Assembly: GCA_965262315.1 (NCBI GenBank) | Contig: CBDHFJ010000101.1 | Location: forward strand, 1 to 64,000 | DNA: 64,000 bases | Reading direction: 5' to 3' | Source of the DNA: JBCCFK01 sp965262315 | GTDB lineage: Bacteria > Actinomycetota > Acidimicrobiia > Acidimicrobiales > UBA8592 | Shown: positions 41,832-50,239 of the stretch, one piece after another | Position numbering within the stretch: position 1 is the first letter of the stretch | How the letters are laid out: each line of letters starts with the position of its first letter | The notes under the pieces: generated by a model | Databases searched by the model: none | The model's input: only the letters and a program-made list of their open reading frames with translations | Told to the model about the DNA's origin: nothing | Made by a program: the position numbers and the translations under genes

Positions 41832-42872
41832 ATGGCCGCTCCGACCTCGGAACGTATGGACGACGTCGTCCTGCCCAGAACCGTTCGAGCGCCGCTGGTC
41901 GCCGTCCTCCGACGGGTCGGTTTCGCCGTGGCCCTGGTGCTGTTCGTGGCCATCGTCGTCCGGCTGGGGCGCGACGGGTACGTGGACGTGACCGGTGACG
42001 ACATCGGGATGCTCGACGCGTTGTACTACGCGTCGGTCACCGTCACCACCACTGGCTACGGCGACATCACAGCCGTGAGCGAGGGGGCGCGTCTCGCGAC
42101 CATCCTGCTCATCACCCCGGCCCGGATCGTGTTCCTGATCCTCGTGGTCGGGACCACTGTCGAGGTGCTGACCGATCAGTCCCGACGGCTCATTCTCACC
42201 AGACGTTGGAGGAGACGCGTGAAGGACCACGTCATCATCTGCGGGTTCGGTTCCACCGGCCGGAGCGCGGCCGACGAGCTCCTGAACCGCGGGACCCAGC
42301 CGGGGGAGATCGTGATCGTCGACGTCGACCCGGACGTGATCGCCTACGCCGCGGTCAACGGCTTTGTCGCGGTCCAGGGCGACGCCACCCAGAACGCGGT
42401 CCTCGTCCAGGCGGCGATCGATCGGGCCCGCGCCGTCGTCGTGACGCCCAACCGCGACGACACCGCCGTGTTGGTCACGCTGACCGCCCGCAAGCTCAAC
42501 GGCGAGGCACACATCGTCACGGGCGGGCGCGAGCGGGAGAACCTCGACCTGCTGCGGCAAGGCGGCGCCGACGAGGTCATCGACTCCACGGCGGCCGTCG
42601 GCCGCATGCTGGGGTTGGCGACCGACGCTCCCGAGGCGGTCCGGGTGCTCGACGATCTGCTCGACGGTGGCGGCGGCCTGGAGGTCGCCGAGTGTGACCC
42701 GGTCACCGGGGCCGAGGGGGCAGCGCTCGTTCCCAGCGGGGCCACGCTCGTGGCCATCGTGCGGAACGGCGTCCGCCTTCCTCCCCACGAGACATCAGCC
42801 GACGCGCTGCGTTCGGGGGACCGGCTGATCGTCCTGCGCGAGAGCGCGCACAGAGGGCCCCGACATGGCTGA
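41832..42872 (+). CDS. Potassium channel with RCK (TrkA-N/TrkA-C) domains
   Basis: A 346-residue protein. Two membrane helices flank the selectivity filter TTTGYGD (near residue 70), as in two-helix K+ channels such as MthK. The Rossmann RCK domain follows (HVIICGFGSTGRSAADEL, then VDVDPDVIAYAA and GDATQNAVL), and a TrkA-C domain ends the protein (residues about 260-340). It would gate K+ flow in response to nucleotide or Ca2+. Its stop overlaps the ATG of a Cys-rich mini-ORF. Confidence 0.9.
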   Translation: MAAPTSERMDDVVLPRTVRAPLVAVLRRVGFAVALVLFVAIVVRLGRDGYVDVTGDDIGMLDALYYASVTVTTTGYGDITAVSEGARLATILLITPARIVFLILVVGTTVEVLTDQSRRLILTRRWRRRVKDHVIICGFGSTGRSAADELLNRGTQPGEIVIVDVDPDVIAYAAVNGFVAVQGDATQNAVLVQAAIDRARAVVVTPNRDDTAVLVTLTARKLNGEAHIVTGGRERENLDLLRQGGADEVIDSTAAVGRMLGLATDAPEAVRVLDDLLDGGGGLEVAECDPVTGAEGAALVPSGATLVAIVRNGVRLPPHETSADALRSGDRLIVLRESAHRGPRHG

Positions 42873-42957
42873 CGAGTGCCGAGGTCCCGGTCACGCCGGT
42901 TGCTTCTGCCACCAGGCGGCCCTGGCGACGGTCACGGGCGACGACTGCTGCGGCTGA
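42865..42957 (+). CDS. Possible 30-residue Cys-rich microprotein
   Basis: The ATG overlaps the end of the channel gene (ATGGCTGA). The product has five Cys and two His in 30 residues, spaced C-(7)-C-x-C-H and ending in CCG, which would suit metal binding. The coupled position supports translation. I recognise no family, and it could be chance. Confidence 0.35.
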   Translation: MADECRGPGHAGCFCHQAALATVTGDDCCG

Positions 42958-42969
42958 CGGTGGCGCAGG

Positions 42970-43068
42970 TCACCGCTGTTGTGTCGGCCCGCTGACAGGC
43001 CCGCAGTGCGCCACCTTGGCATGCTGCTCGTCTGCCCAGCACCCACGACAGAAAGGCGGGCGAGTCAT
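42970..43068 (-). CDS. Possible 32-residue CxxC/His small protein
   Basis: Starting at an ATG at 43068, the ORF encodes MTRPPFCRGC, then WADEQHAKVAHC, giving a C-x-x-C plus H/HC pattern like a tiny zinc-binding protein. It begins back to back with the small ORF on the other strand. There is no clear ribosome site, so it is only a candidate. Confidence 0.25.
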   Translation of the reverse strand: MTRPPFCRGCWADEQHAKVAHCGPVSGPTQQR

Positions 43069-43210
43069 GTCAACCGGTGTCCCACGCCGACCCCAGGTTT
43101 CGATCGATCGAGTGCCGACGGTCCGCCGGAAGCGGGCGACGGTCACTCCGGCGCTCGAGACCTTCGCACGGGCAATGCGAGAGCTGGCGACGTCGCGTCC
43201 GAAGCGGTGA
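43067..43210 (+). CDS. Small basic protein, unknown
   Basis: A 47-residue ORF preceded by AAGGCGGGCGAG as a possible ribosome site. The product is basic, with a likely helix in TPALETFARAMRELATSR. It is the only other ORF with a start signal in the 360 bp between the channel and the kinase gene. No family recognised. Confidence 0.35.
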   Translation: MSTGVPRRPQVSIDRVPTVRRKRATVTPALETFARAMRELATSRPKR

Positions 43211-43231
43211 CGCTGACGATCTGAGGAGGTC

Positions 43232-43768
43232 TCACCCCCGAGCAGCGAGCCTGTCGACGATGTCGTCGGCGACCGCCTCGGGGGTGAGGCCCGTTGTCGG
43301 CACCTGTTCGAACGCCCCGTAGCCGGCCATGCGCTGGTCGAGCAGGGCGCCGATTCGGGCCCGGACGTCGTCGCCGGCCAGCAGCGGCCGCTGGTCCGCC
43401 TCGGCCACCAGACGTTCGAGCAGGGCGTCGACGTCGGCTGCCAGGCAGAAGACGCGCCCGGTGCCGGCCAGCGCTGCAGCCGCGGTCTCGTCGAGCATGA
43501 GGCGTCCGCCGGTGGCGATGACCATGCCACGGGCAGCGGCGAGCGAGGCCGCCACCTGGCGCTCCATGTCGCGGAAGGCCGCTTCGCCGAGCTGCTCGAA
43601 GATCGCGGGGATGGGGCCGTGCCGTTCCTCGATCACGTCGTCGGTGTCGACGAACACCCGGTCGAGGCGTTCAGCCAGGAGTCTGCCGACCGTCGTCTTG
43701 CCCGTGCCCATGAAGCCGGTCAGGACGATGTTGGGCGCCAGGTGCGGGGGTGGTGGAGGGGTGGTCAT
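43232..43768 (-). CDS. Shikimate kinase-like (AroK-type) P-loop kinase
   Basis: A 178-residue kinase. The ATG at 43768 is followed by a proline run and then the P-loop VLTGFMGTGKTTVGR. FVDTDDVIEE and IFEQLGEAAFRDMERQV match the shikimate-binding Asp and the E-x-x-FR-x-x-E helix of AroK, and ATGGRLML corresponds to the GGG loop but with Gly-Gly-Arg. It is not next to other aro genes, so either it is the scattered shikimate kinase or a paralogue with another substrate. Confidence 0.75.
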   Translation of the reverse strand: MTTPPPPPHLAPNIVLTGFMGTGKTTVGRLLAERLDRVFVDTDDVIEERHGPIPAIFEQLGEAAFRDMERQVAASLAAARGMVIATGGRLMLDETAAAALAGTGRVFCLAADVDALLERLVAEADQRPLLAGDDVRARIGALLDQRMAGYGAFEQVPTTGLTPEAVADDIVDRLAARG

Positions 43769-43831
43769 GGGCTCGGCCCGAGTGTATTGATCGAAGGCGG
43801 TGAGTCCCGGCACGGGCGGCTTGCCGGCCGT

Positions 43832-43837
43832 TAGGGT
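43832..43837 (+). promoter_or_regulatory. -10 box (TAGGGT) for leaderless LLM gene
   Basis: TAGGGT ends 7 nt before the ATG at 43845, the same spacing as the other leaderless boxes. It would drive the three-gene aromatic unit 43845-47008. Confidence 0.45.
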
Positions 43838-43844
43838 CGGCCCC

Positions 43845-44846
43845 ATGCGCGTACTCACGTCACTCGGGACCACGCCCCTGCGCGGCGCCGGCGAGCGGGC
43901 CGCTGCCGCCGAAGCCGCCGGGTTCGACGGCGTCACCACCCAGGAGAACCGCCACGACCCGTTCCTTCCGCTCGGCGCCGCGGCGCTCACGACCGAACGG
44001 GTCGCATTGGCCACCAACGTGTTGATCGCGTTCCCGCGGAGCCCGATGGTGGTCGCCAACGCGGCGTGGGACCTCCAGGCCATGTCGGGAGGCCGGTTCG
44101 TCGTCGGACTGGGCAGCCAGGTCCGGGGCCACGTCGTGCGCAGGTTCAGCTCGGAATGGCGGGCGCCCGCGCAGAAGATGCGTGAGTACGTCCAGGCGCT
44201 CCGAGCGATCTTCGCCTGCTGGGCCGACGGCGAGCCGCTCTCCTACGAGGGCGAGCACTACCAGTTCAGCCTGATGACGCCGAACTTCACGCCCGAGCCG
44301 CTGGAGGTGGCGCCGCCCCCGATCCGCATCGCTGCAGTGGGCCCGCTCATGATGCGGGTCGCGGCCGAGGAGTGCGACGGCGTCATGCTGCACGGTTTCG
44401 CCACCCGCGCCTACCTCGAGAACCAGGTCCTGCCCAACGTCCGTGCCAGCCTCGACGCCCGCGGGGTGGCCATCGAGGACTTCGAGATCAGCGGCGGCGG
44501 GTTCGTCGCCACCGGCGCCACCCAGGACGACGTCGACCGCATGTACGAGTGGATCCGTCAGCGCGTCGGGTTCTACGGGTCGACGCCGTCGTACTGGCCC
44601 GTCTTCGAGGAGCACGGTCTCGAGGATCTCGGGCATCGCCTCAACACCATGTCCAAGGCCGGCCAGTGGGACGAGATGACCGGACTGATCGAAGACGACG
44701 TGGTGGACCTGTTCTGCGCCAAGGGCACGCATGACACCATTGCGGCGGCGATCGACGAGCGGTTCGGTGGCGTGGTGGACGTGGTGTCGCTCGACGCAGC
44801 CACGCCGGCGTCGGTGATCGCAGAGATCCAGAGCATCGGCGGCTGA
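43845..44846 (+). CDS. F420-dependent LLM-class oxidoreductase (TIGR03617-like)
   Basis: A 333-residue luciferase-like protein: AAEAAGFDGVTTQENRHDPF, VALATNVLIAFPRSPMVVA, and GRFVVGLGSQVRGHVVRRF are the strands and phosphate loop of the TIGR03617/MSMEG_2256-like F420 family. Its stop overlaps the ATG of the flavin monooxygenase gene (TGATG), so it belongs to the aromatic operon. The reaction is not known. Confidence 0.88.
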   Translation: MRVLTSLGTTPLRGAGERAAAAEAAGFDGVTTQENRHDPFLPLGAAALTTERVALATNVLIAFPRSPMVVANAAWDLQAMSGGRFVVGLGSQVRGHVVRRFSSEWRAPAQKMREYVQALRAIFACWADGEPLSYEGEHYQFSLMTPNFTPEPLEVAPPPIRIAAVGPLMMRVAAEECDGVMLHGFATRAYLENQVLPNVRASLDARGVAIEDFEISGGGFVATGATQDDVDRMYEWIRQRVGFYGSTPSYWPVFEEHGLEDLGHRLNTMSKAGQWDEMTGLIEDDVVDLFCAKGTHDTIAAAIDERFGGVVDVVSLDAATPASVIAEIQSIGG

Positions 44847-46123
44847 TGATGGACCGCGGTGTCCCCATCCTGGTCGTCGGCGGCGGCATCGGGGGCATGG
44901 CGCTGGCGCTGAGCCTGCACGATGCCGGCTTCTCCAGCGTTCGGATCTTCGAGTCGGGCCGGACCACCTCGGAGCTCGGGGTCGGGATCAACGTGTTGCC
45001 CCACGCGGTGCGTGAGCTCACCGAGCTCGGGGTGGCCCAGGATCTGGAGACCCGTGCGGTGGCCACCGCCGAGTTGGCCTACCACTCGACGCATGGCGTG
45101 CGGATCTGGGGCGAGCCCCGAGGGCGGGCCGCCGGATATCGCTGGCCGCAGCTGTCGATCCATCGCGGGGTGCTGCTGCGGGGTTTGGCCGACGCGGTTC
45201 ATCAGCGCCTCGGCCCCGACGCCGTCGCCCACGGTCATCGGTTCGAGGGGCTGCGCCACGTCGGGGACGAGGTGGTTGCGTCATTCGCCGATCCCACGTC
45301 GGGAGCCGCACTCGGCGAGGTCTCCGGCGCCGTCCTTGTCGGCTGCGACGGGGTGCACTCGACGGTGCGGCGCCTGCTGGTCGCCGACGAGGGTCCGCCG
45401 CTGTGGAACGGGATCACGATGTGGCGCGGCGTCACCCGGGCCCCGGTCATGCTCACGGGCGCGACGATGATCATGGCCGGCCACTTCGACCGCCGGATGG
45501 TGGTGTATCCCATCGAGCCGCCCACGGAGCGGGGTCAGCTCATCAACTGGGTGGCCGAACACCGCGGCGACGACGCCCGACCGATGCCACCCCAGGACTG
45601 GAGTCACGAGGTCGACCGGGACCAGGTCCTGAGCGTCTTCGGGGACTTCAACTTCGACTTCTACGACCTGACCGCGCTGATCACCGGCGCCGACGCCGTC
45701 TATCAGTACCCGATGGTCGACCGCGAGCCGCTCGACACGTGGCGCAACGGCCGCTCGACGCTGCTGGGCGACGCCGCCCACCCGATGTATCCGGTGGGCT
45801 CCAACGGTGCATCGCAGGCGATCCTCGATGCCCGACATCTGGCACGTGCCCTTGCGCTCGAAGCGGACGTCGACGCCGCGCTGACCCGCTACGAGGAGGA
45901 ACGACTCCCTCCCACTGCGGCCATCGTGCGCGCCAACCGCCAGGTCGGTCCGGAGCGGTGCATGGAGATCGTTCACGAGCGGGCGCCCGACGGCTTCGAC
46001 CGCATCGACGACGTGATCTCCAGGGACGAGCTCGAAGAGATCGGCGCCACCTACCGTCGGACGGCCGGTTTCGCGGTCGACGAACTCAACGATCGCCCGT
46101 CGCTGTCGGTGCCCGCCGGCTGA
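44846..46123 (+). CDS. FAD-dependent aromatic monooxygenase (salicylate hydroxylase-like)
   Basis: A 425-residue group A flavin monooxygenase. The GxGxxG FAD site is ILVVGGGIGGMALALSLHD, the GD motif is STLLGDAAHPMYPVGSNGAS, and the DG motif is AVLVGCDGVHSTVRRLL. The family hydroxylates phenols or salicylates with NAD(P)H and oxygen. The following gene is an intradiol dioxygenase, so the product is likely a catechol or hydroxyquinol. Confidence 0.87.
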   Translation: MMDRGVPILVVGGGIGGMALALSLHDAGFSSVRIFESGRTTSELGVGINVLPHAVRELTELGVAQDLETRAVATAELAYHSTHGVRIWGEPRGRAAGYRWPQLSIHRGVLLRGLADAVHQRLGPDAVAHGHRFEGLRHVGDEVVASFADPTSGAALGEVSGAVLVGCDGVHSTVRRLLVADEGPPLWNGITMWRGVTRAPVMLTGATMIMAGHFDRRMVVYPIEPPTERGQLINWVAEHRGDDARPMPPQDWSHEVDRDQVLSVFGDFNFDFYDLTALITGADAVYQYPMVDREPLDTWRNGRSTLLGDAAHPMYPVGSNGASQAILDARHLARALALEADVDAALTRYEEERLPPTAAIVRANRQVGPERCMEIVHERAPDGFDRIDDVISRDELEEIGATYRRTAGFAVDELNDRPSLSVPAG

Positions 46124-46189
46124 CACGGGTGGGGAGGCGGACGCATCGCCGTGCCCGTCGAATCGGTCTGAACCTCTCAGGAGACACCA

Positions 46190-47008
46190 ATGGCACACAT
46201 CACCCCTGAAGAACACCTCGCCGACGTCCTGTCCCGGTACGAGCACTCGCCGAACGAGCGGCTCGCCGAGATCACCCGAGCCGCCATCTGTCATCTCCAT
46301 GCCTTCGTCGCCGAGGTCGGGCTGACTCGTGACGAGTGGTTCGCCGGCATCCAAGCACTCACCGCCACCGGTCAGCTGTGCGACGACAAGCGCCAGGAGT
46401 TCATCCTGCTGTCGGACACCCTCGGCGTCTCGATGCTGGTCGAGATGATCAACCACCAGGCTGCCGAGGGTTCGACCGAACCCACGGTCTTCGGTCCGTT
46501 CCACGTGGACGGCGCGCCGGAGAAGGCCATGGGCGAATCGATCGTGGTCGATGCCATGAGCGGCGACGAGCCCTTGGTGCTGACCGGCACCGTTCGGAGT
46601 CTCGACGGCAGCCCGATCGAGGGTGCGACGCTCGACGTCTGGTCCACTGCGTCCAACGGGTTCTACGACGTCCAGGACGGCGACCAGAGCGCGATGAACA
46701 TGCGGGGCATCTACACCACAGGCGCAGACGGATCGTACGAGATCGCGGCCGTCCGTCCGGTCGCCTACCCGATCCCGGGTGACGGACCGGCGGGCGAGCT
46801 CCTGTTCGCCAACGGCCGCCACAACTGGCGCCCGGGCCACGTGCACTTCGTGGTCGCCGCGCCCGGACACAAGACGGTGATCACGCATCTCTTCGACCAC
46901 GAGTCCGATCATCTCGACGCCGATGCCGTGTTCGGTGTCCGCGATTCGCTCGTCGTCGACATGTCCGGGGGGACCTGCGAGTACGACTTCGTGCTCGAGC
47001 CGCTCTAG
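46190..47008 (+). CDS. Intradiol ring-cleavage dioxygenase (hydroxyquinol/catechol 1,2-type)
   Basis: A 272-residue Fe(III) dioxygenase. The N-terminal helical domain (residues 1-95) is followed by the catalytic beta barrel. Ligands can be placed at Tyr in NGFYDVQ, Tyr in VAYPIPGDGP, and the two His of RPGHVHFVV. The length and the N-terminal domain point to the hydroxyquinol 1,2-dioxygenase or catechol dioxygenase branch. It opens the ring to a maleylacetate- or muconate-type acid. It follows the monooxygenase by 66 bp. Confidence 0.9.
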   Translation: MAHITPEEHLADVLSRYEHSPNERLAEITRAAICHLHAFVAEVGLTRDEWFAGIQALTATGQLCDDKRQEFILLSDTLGVSMLVEMINHQAAEGSTEPTVFGPFHVDGAPEKAMGESIVVDAMSGDEPLVLTGTVRSLDGSPIEGATLDVWSTASNGFYDVQDGDQSAMNMRGIYTTGADGSYEIAAVRPVAYPIPGDGPAGELLFANGRHNWRPGHVHFVVAAPGHKTVITHLFDHESDHLDADAVFGVRDSLVVDMSGGTCEYDFVLEPL

Positions 47009-47141
47009 CCACCGACCCGAGGAGGCCACGAACGGTCGTGCCGATCCGAGCACGGCATGGCCGTCGGGGCCTCAGCGCCGCTGCGGACCGGCGGCTCTTG
47101 CCGTGGCCGGGAGTCGCCGGGAACGGCTCGGGTTCGTGCGG

Positions 47142-47636
47142 CTACGCCAGCATCGAGCGCAGCATCCACGCGGTCTTCTCGTGGACCTGCATCCGCTGGG
47201 TCAGCAGATCTGCTGTCGGTTCGTCGTGTGCGGCGTCGACGAGCGGGAAGATCGAGCGGGCCGTGCGGACGATCGCCTCCTGGTCGGCCACGAGGCGCCG
47301 GATCATCTCCGTGGCATCGGGCCGGTCGTCATCCTCGGGGATCACCGACAGCTCGGCGAACTCGCGATAGCTGCCCGGTGCCGGGGCTCCGAGGGCACGG
47401 ATGCGTTCGGCGATGAGGTCCACCGCCTCGGCCAGTTCGGTGTATTGCTGCTCGAACATCAGGTGCAGCGTGTTGAACATCGGCCCCACCACGTTCCAGT
47501 GATAGTTGTGCGTCTTCAGATAGAGCGTGTACGTGTCGGCGAGCAGTCGGCTGAGGCCGCCAACGATGGCCTCGCGGTCCGCGGTGGGGATGCCGAGGTC
47601 GAGGGTGGCGACCGTGGTGTCGGTGGTTGCAGGCAT
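47142..47636 (-). CDS. dps: Dps-family ferritin-like DNA-binding/iron-storage protein
   Basis: A 164-residue ferritin-like protein. The ATG at 47636 is preferred to the longer TTG-started frame because GGACGGACACC precedes it. The ferroxidase ligands are seen in LKTHNYHWNVVGPMFNTLH and the Asp/Glu of MFEQQYTELAEAVDLIAERI. Dps proteins form dodecamers that oxidise Fe(II) with hydrogen peroxide and protect DNA. It is divergent from an oxyR-like gene, the classical regulator of dps. Confidence 0.92.
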   Translation of the reverse strand: MPATTDTTVATLDLGIPTADREAIVGGLSRLLADTYTLYLKTHNYHWNVVGPMFNTLHLMFEQQYTELAEAVDLIAERIRALGAPAPGSYREFAELSVIPEDDDRPDATEMIRRLVADQEAIVRTARSIFPLVDAAHDEPTADLLTQRMQVHEKTAWMLRSMLA

Positions 47637-47705
47637 TTGGGGTGTCCGTCCTTCGCTGAGGGGTGTGCCCTCAGGATCCTCGACCCCAGACGAGAAGTCC
47701 AACAG

Positions 47706-47725
47706 ATCGTCACGATCATGACGAT
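47706..47725. promoter_or_regulatory. Dyad ATCGTCA-N6-TGACGAT between dps and oxyR
   Basis: A perfect 7-bp inverted repeat around CGATCA, immediately before the -10 box of oxyR. It lies in the only intergenic space between the divergent genes and is a good candidate for OxyR binding. Confidence 0.55.
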
Positions 47726-47730
47726 AATCT
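47725..47730 (+). promoter_or_regulatory. -10 box (TAATCT) for leaderless oxyR mRNA
   Basis: TAATCT ends 6 nt before the ATG at 47737. It overlaps the end of the dyad by one base, so binding there would repress oxyR. Confidence 0.45.
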
Positions 47731-47736
47731 CGTACT

Positions 47737-48630
47737 ATGGAAAGACCGACCCTCCGGCAGCTCGACTATGTGGTGGCGTTGGCTGACCACGGGCACTTCG
47801 GGCGTGCCGCCGAGGCGGTGTTCGTGTCCCAGCCGGCACTGTCTGCCCAGGTCCGGGAGCTGGAGGAACGGCTCGGTGTCCAGCTCTTCGAGCGCAACCG
47901 CCGGGCCACCCGACCAACCGAGGTCGGGGCCGAGGTCGTCCACCGGGCCCGGGCCATCCTGCGCGAGCTCGGCGACCTCATGGCGGCCACCGCAGCGTGG
48001 CAGGGCGACCTGCGGGGGACGGTGCGGATCGGTGCCATCCCCACCATGGCGCCATACCTGCTGCCGACGGTGACCGCTGCGGTGCGTGGCGCCTGGCCAC
48101 AGGTGTCGGTCGAACTGAGCGAGTTGCGGACGGCAGAGCTCGTTGCAGGGATCTCGGAGGGCACGCTCGACCTCGGGCTGTTGGCGACGCCCTACGAGAC
48201 GGGCGCTCTCGCCGTGCGGGAGATCGGTGTCGAGGACTTCGTGCTGACGGTCCCGGCATCACACGAGCTCGCCGGCTCGGGGCCCGTGTCGGTGTCGGTC
48301 CTGGCCGGTCTCCCGGTCCTGTTGCTGGAGGAGGGCCACTGTCTGCGGGACCACGCGATGGCCGCGTGCAGTCTGGCCGGCTCCGTCGAGCACGCCGAGG
48401 TGCGGTCAGCCAGCCTGTCGACGCTGAGCCAGATGGTCGCCTCCGAGGTCGGTGTCACCCTGCTGCCGGAGTCGGCGCTGCCCGTGGAGGTCCGGCCGGG
48501 CAGTGGGCTCGACGCCGTGCGCTTCGAGCCGCCGGCACCCGGGCGGAGCGTCGCGCTCGCCTGGCGCCGGAGCGATCCTCGGGAGCCGTACTACGACACC
48601 CTCGCCGAGGTGCTCGCCGGCGCGATGTGA
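47737..48630 (+). CDS. oxyR: LysR-type peroxide sensor OxyR
   Basis: A 297-residue LysR regulator. The HTH is PTLRQLDYVVALADHGHFGRAAEAVFVSQPALSAQVRELE. The sensor domain contains EEGHCLRDHAM followed by Cys at the distance seen in OxyR (the peroxide-reactive Cys199 and resolving Cys208 of E. coli). Together with the divergent dps gene this supports OxyR and not a metabolic LysR. It would activate peroxide defence after disulfide formation. Confidence 0.9.
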   Translation: MERPTLRQLDYVVALADHGHFGRAAEAVFVSQPALSAQVRELEERLGVQLFERNRRATRPTEVGAEVVHRARAILRELGDLMAATAAWQGDLRGTVRIGAIPTMAPYLLPTVTAAVRGAWPQVSVELSELRTAELVAGISEGTLDLGLLATPYETGALAVREIGVEDFVLTVPASHELAGSGPVSVSVLAGLPVLLLEEGHCLRDHAMAACSLAGSVEHAEVRSASLSTLSQMVASEVGVTLLPESALPVEVRPGSGLDAVRFEPPAPGRSVALAWRRSDPREPYYDTLAEVLAGAM

Positions 48631-48633
48631 CGC

Positions 48634-48981
48634 TCAGCTCCGCAGGTCGGTGACGACATGGCGCGGGTCGATGTCGCCGAGCAGCGACAGGCGGAACTGC
48701 AAGACCTCGGCGCGGACCGCACCTCCGATCACGGCTGGGTCGGAGGCGGCGAACGCCTCGGCGTCGGCGCGATCCTCGGCTTCGAAGATGGTGATGCCGT
48801 AGCCGCTGCCGTCGGCGTGGACACCCGGGCCGGCCAGGAAGACACGGCCGCGGTCGACGTTGGTGCGCAGATGCGCATAGTGCGCCTCCATCGCGGCGGC
48901 CTCGTCGGGGGTGGGCCCCTCCGTCAACATCTCGGGCCGGGTCGGTTCGATGCGATACAGGAACAGCTGCCGATCGCTCAC
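48634..48981 (-). CDS. YciI-like protein
   Basis: A 115-residue single-domain protein of the YciI (YCII) ferredoxin-like fold: LFLYRIEPTRPEML, then the EAAAMEAHYAHLR segment with the family's central His, RVFLAGPGV and FEAEDRADAEAFAASDPAV. The convergent oxyR gene ends 3 bp away. Some members are dehalogenase or isomerase-like enzymes of aromatic pathways, others have unknown roles. Confidence 0.85.
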   Translation of the reverse strand: MSDRQLFLYRIEPTRPEMLTEGPTPDEAAAMEAHYAHLRTNVDRGRVFLAGPGVHADGSGYGITIFEAEDRADAEAFAASDPAVIGGAVRAEVLQFRLSLLGDIDPRHVVTDLRS

Positions 48982-49002
48982 CGATACAGTCTCGCGTGCG
49001 CG

Positions 49003-50202
49003 TCAGTTGGTGGCGACCGTGACCGCCGGCGGTGTGGTCTCGCCGATGACCAACACCAGCCAGGCCACGATCACGCCACAGATGGCGGCCAGAGCCAGGG
49101 CGGCCGCACCGAGATCGCCCAACGCACCCACGGCGCCGACGATCAGTGGACCGAGGATGCGCCCGCCGTCCTGAATCGCTCCGATGCCGGCCAGGAACGG
49201 GCCCGGCGCATCGGCGGGCGCGAGGTCGCTGCCCAGCGTGAGCATCGTCCCTGCGCTCATCCCGTTGCCGACCCCGATCACCGCACCACCAGCGACCACC
49301 ATGCCGGCCGATTCGGCCAGGCCCACCAACACCAGCCCCGCCGCGATCAGCGCGACCGACGGGATGATGGCGTACAGGCGGCCGAATCGGTCCATCAGCC
49401 AACCGGCCACCGGGAACAGGAGGGCATCGGCGCCGGTGGACACGGTGACGACGGCGCCGATCTCGGTGGGGGAGAGGCCGAGCTCGTCGCCGATGAGCGG
49501 GACGACCACGAACCGTCCTTCGCGGACCGTCATCATCAACATCGGGACCACTCCCGCGACCAGGAGCAACCGCCAGTGTCGGCGGACGCCCTCGATCAGG
49601 CCGGCGCTCGTGCGGGCGATCGCGGACTCGCGCAGGGGCGGGTCCGATGCGCGCAAGGTGGGTGGGAGTCCGATCAGGCTGAGGACTCCGGCGGTGGCGA
49701 AGGTCGTCGCGAACCCGAATGCGTCGGCCAGCACGCCGCCCAGCAGCGGGCCCACCAGCAACCCGATGCGGAACGAGCCGCCGATCAACGACATCGCTCG
49801 GCCGCGCACCCCGTCCTCGACCCGCCGGGTCACGTAGGTCTGCCGCGACAGGCGCATCGCGCCGTTCGCGGCACCGGTGGTGATCCGAAGGGCGAGCAGG
49901 GCGATCACGCTGGTCGTCAGGCCCACGGCGGCGGTCGACGCCGCCGTGAGCAGCAGCGCCCACACGACCACGGTGCGTTCGTCGAAGCGGGAGAGCAGGC
50001 TCCCCGCCGGCAGCGCGCCGGCCGCGGCGCCGATGCCGATGCCGGCCAACACCACCGAGGTCTGCCCCAGGTTCAGGCCCTCCTCGGAGAGGTACAGCGG
50101 CAGGACCGGCACGAGCATCCCGAGCGCGAGCGTGTTGGCCACGACCGGGAGGTACACCGGAAGCACCAGGCGGCGTAGGACATCGCGAGCTCGGATGGTC
50201 AC
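49003..50202 (-). CDS. MFS transporter
   Basis: A 399-residue protein with twelve predicted helices in two halves joined by a loop near residue 190. The first helix (PVYLPVVANTLALGMLVPVLPLYL) and the loop between helices 2 and 3 with SRFDERTVVVWAL resemble drug/H+ antiporters of the DHA1 group. Substrate unknown. It stands alone between the YciI and paaC genes. Confidence 0.87.
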   Translation of the reverse strand: MTIRARDVLRRLVLPVYLPVVANTLALGMLVPVLPLYLSEEGLNLGQTSVVLAGIGIGAAAGALPAGSLLSRFDERTVVVWALLLTAASTAAVGLTTSVIALLALRITTGAANGAMRLSRQTYVTRRVEDGVRGRAMSLIGGSFRIGLLVGPLLGGVLADAFGFATTFATAGVLSLIGLPPTLRASDPPLRESAIARTSAGLIEGVRRHWRLLLVAGVVPMLMMTVREGRFVVVPLIGDELGLSPTEIGAVVTVSTGADALLFPVAGWLMDRFGRLYAIIPSVALIAAGLVLVGLAESAGMVVAGGAVIGVGNGMSAGTMLTLGSDLAPADAPGPFLAGIGAIQDGGRILGPLIVGAVGALGDLGAAALALAAICGVIVAWLVLVIGETTPPAVTVATN

Positions 50203-50239
50203 GGCGCGACGCTACCGGTCGCAGGTCGGCCGACCCGAG

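Noticed and set aside
47142..47702. Longer Dps with TTG start at 47702
   Set aside because: The extra 22 residues have no Dps character, and the later ATG has a good ribosome binding site.
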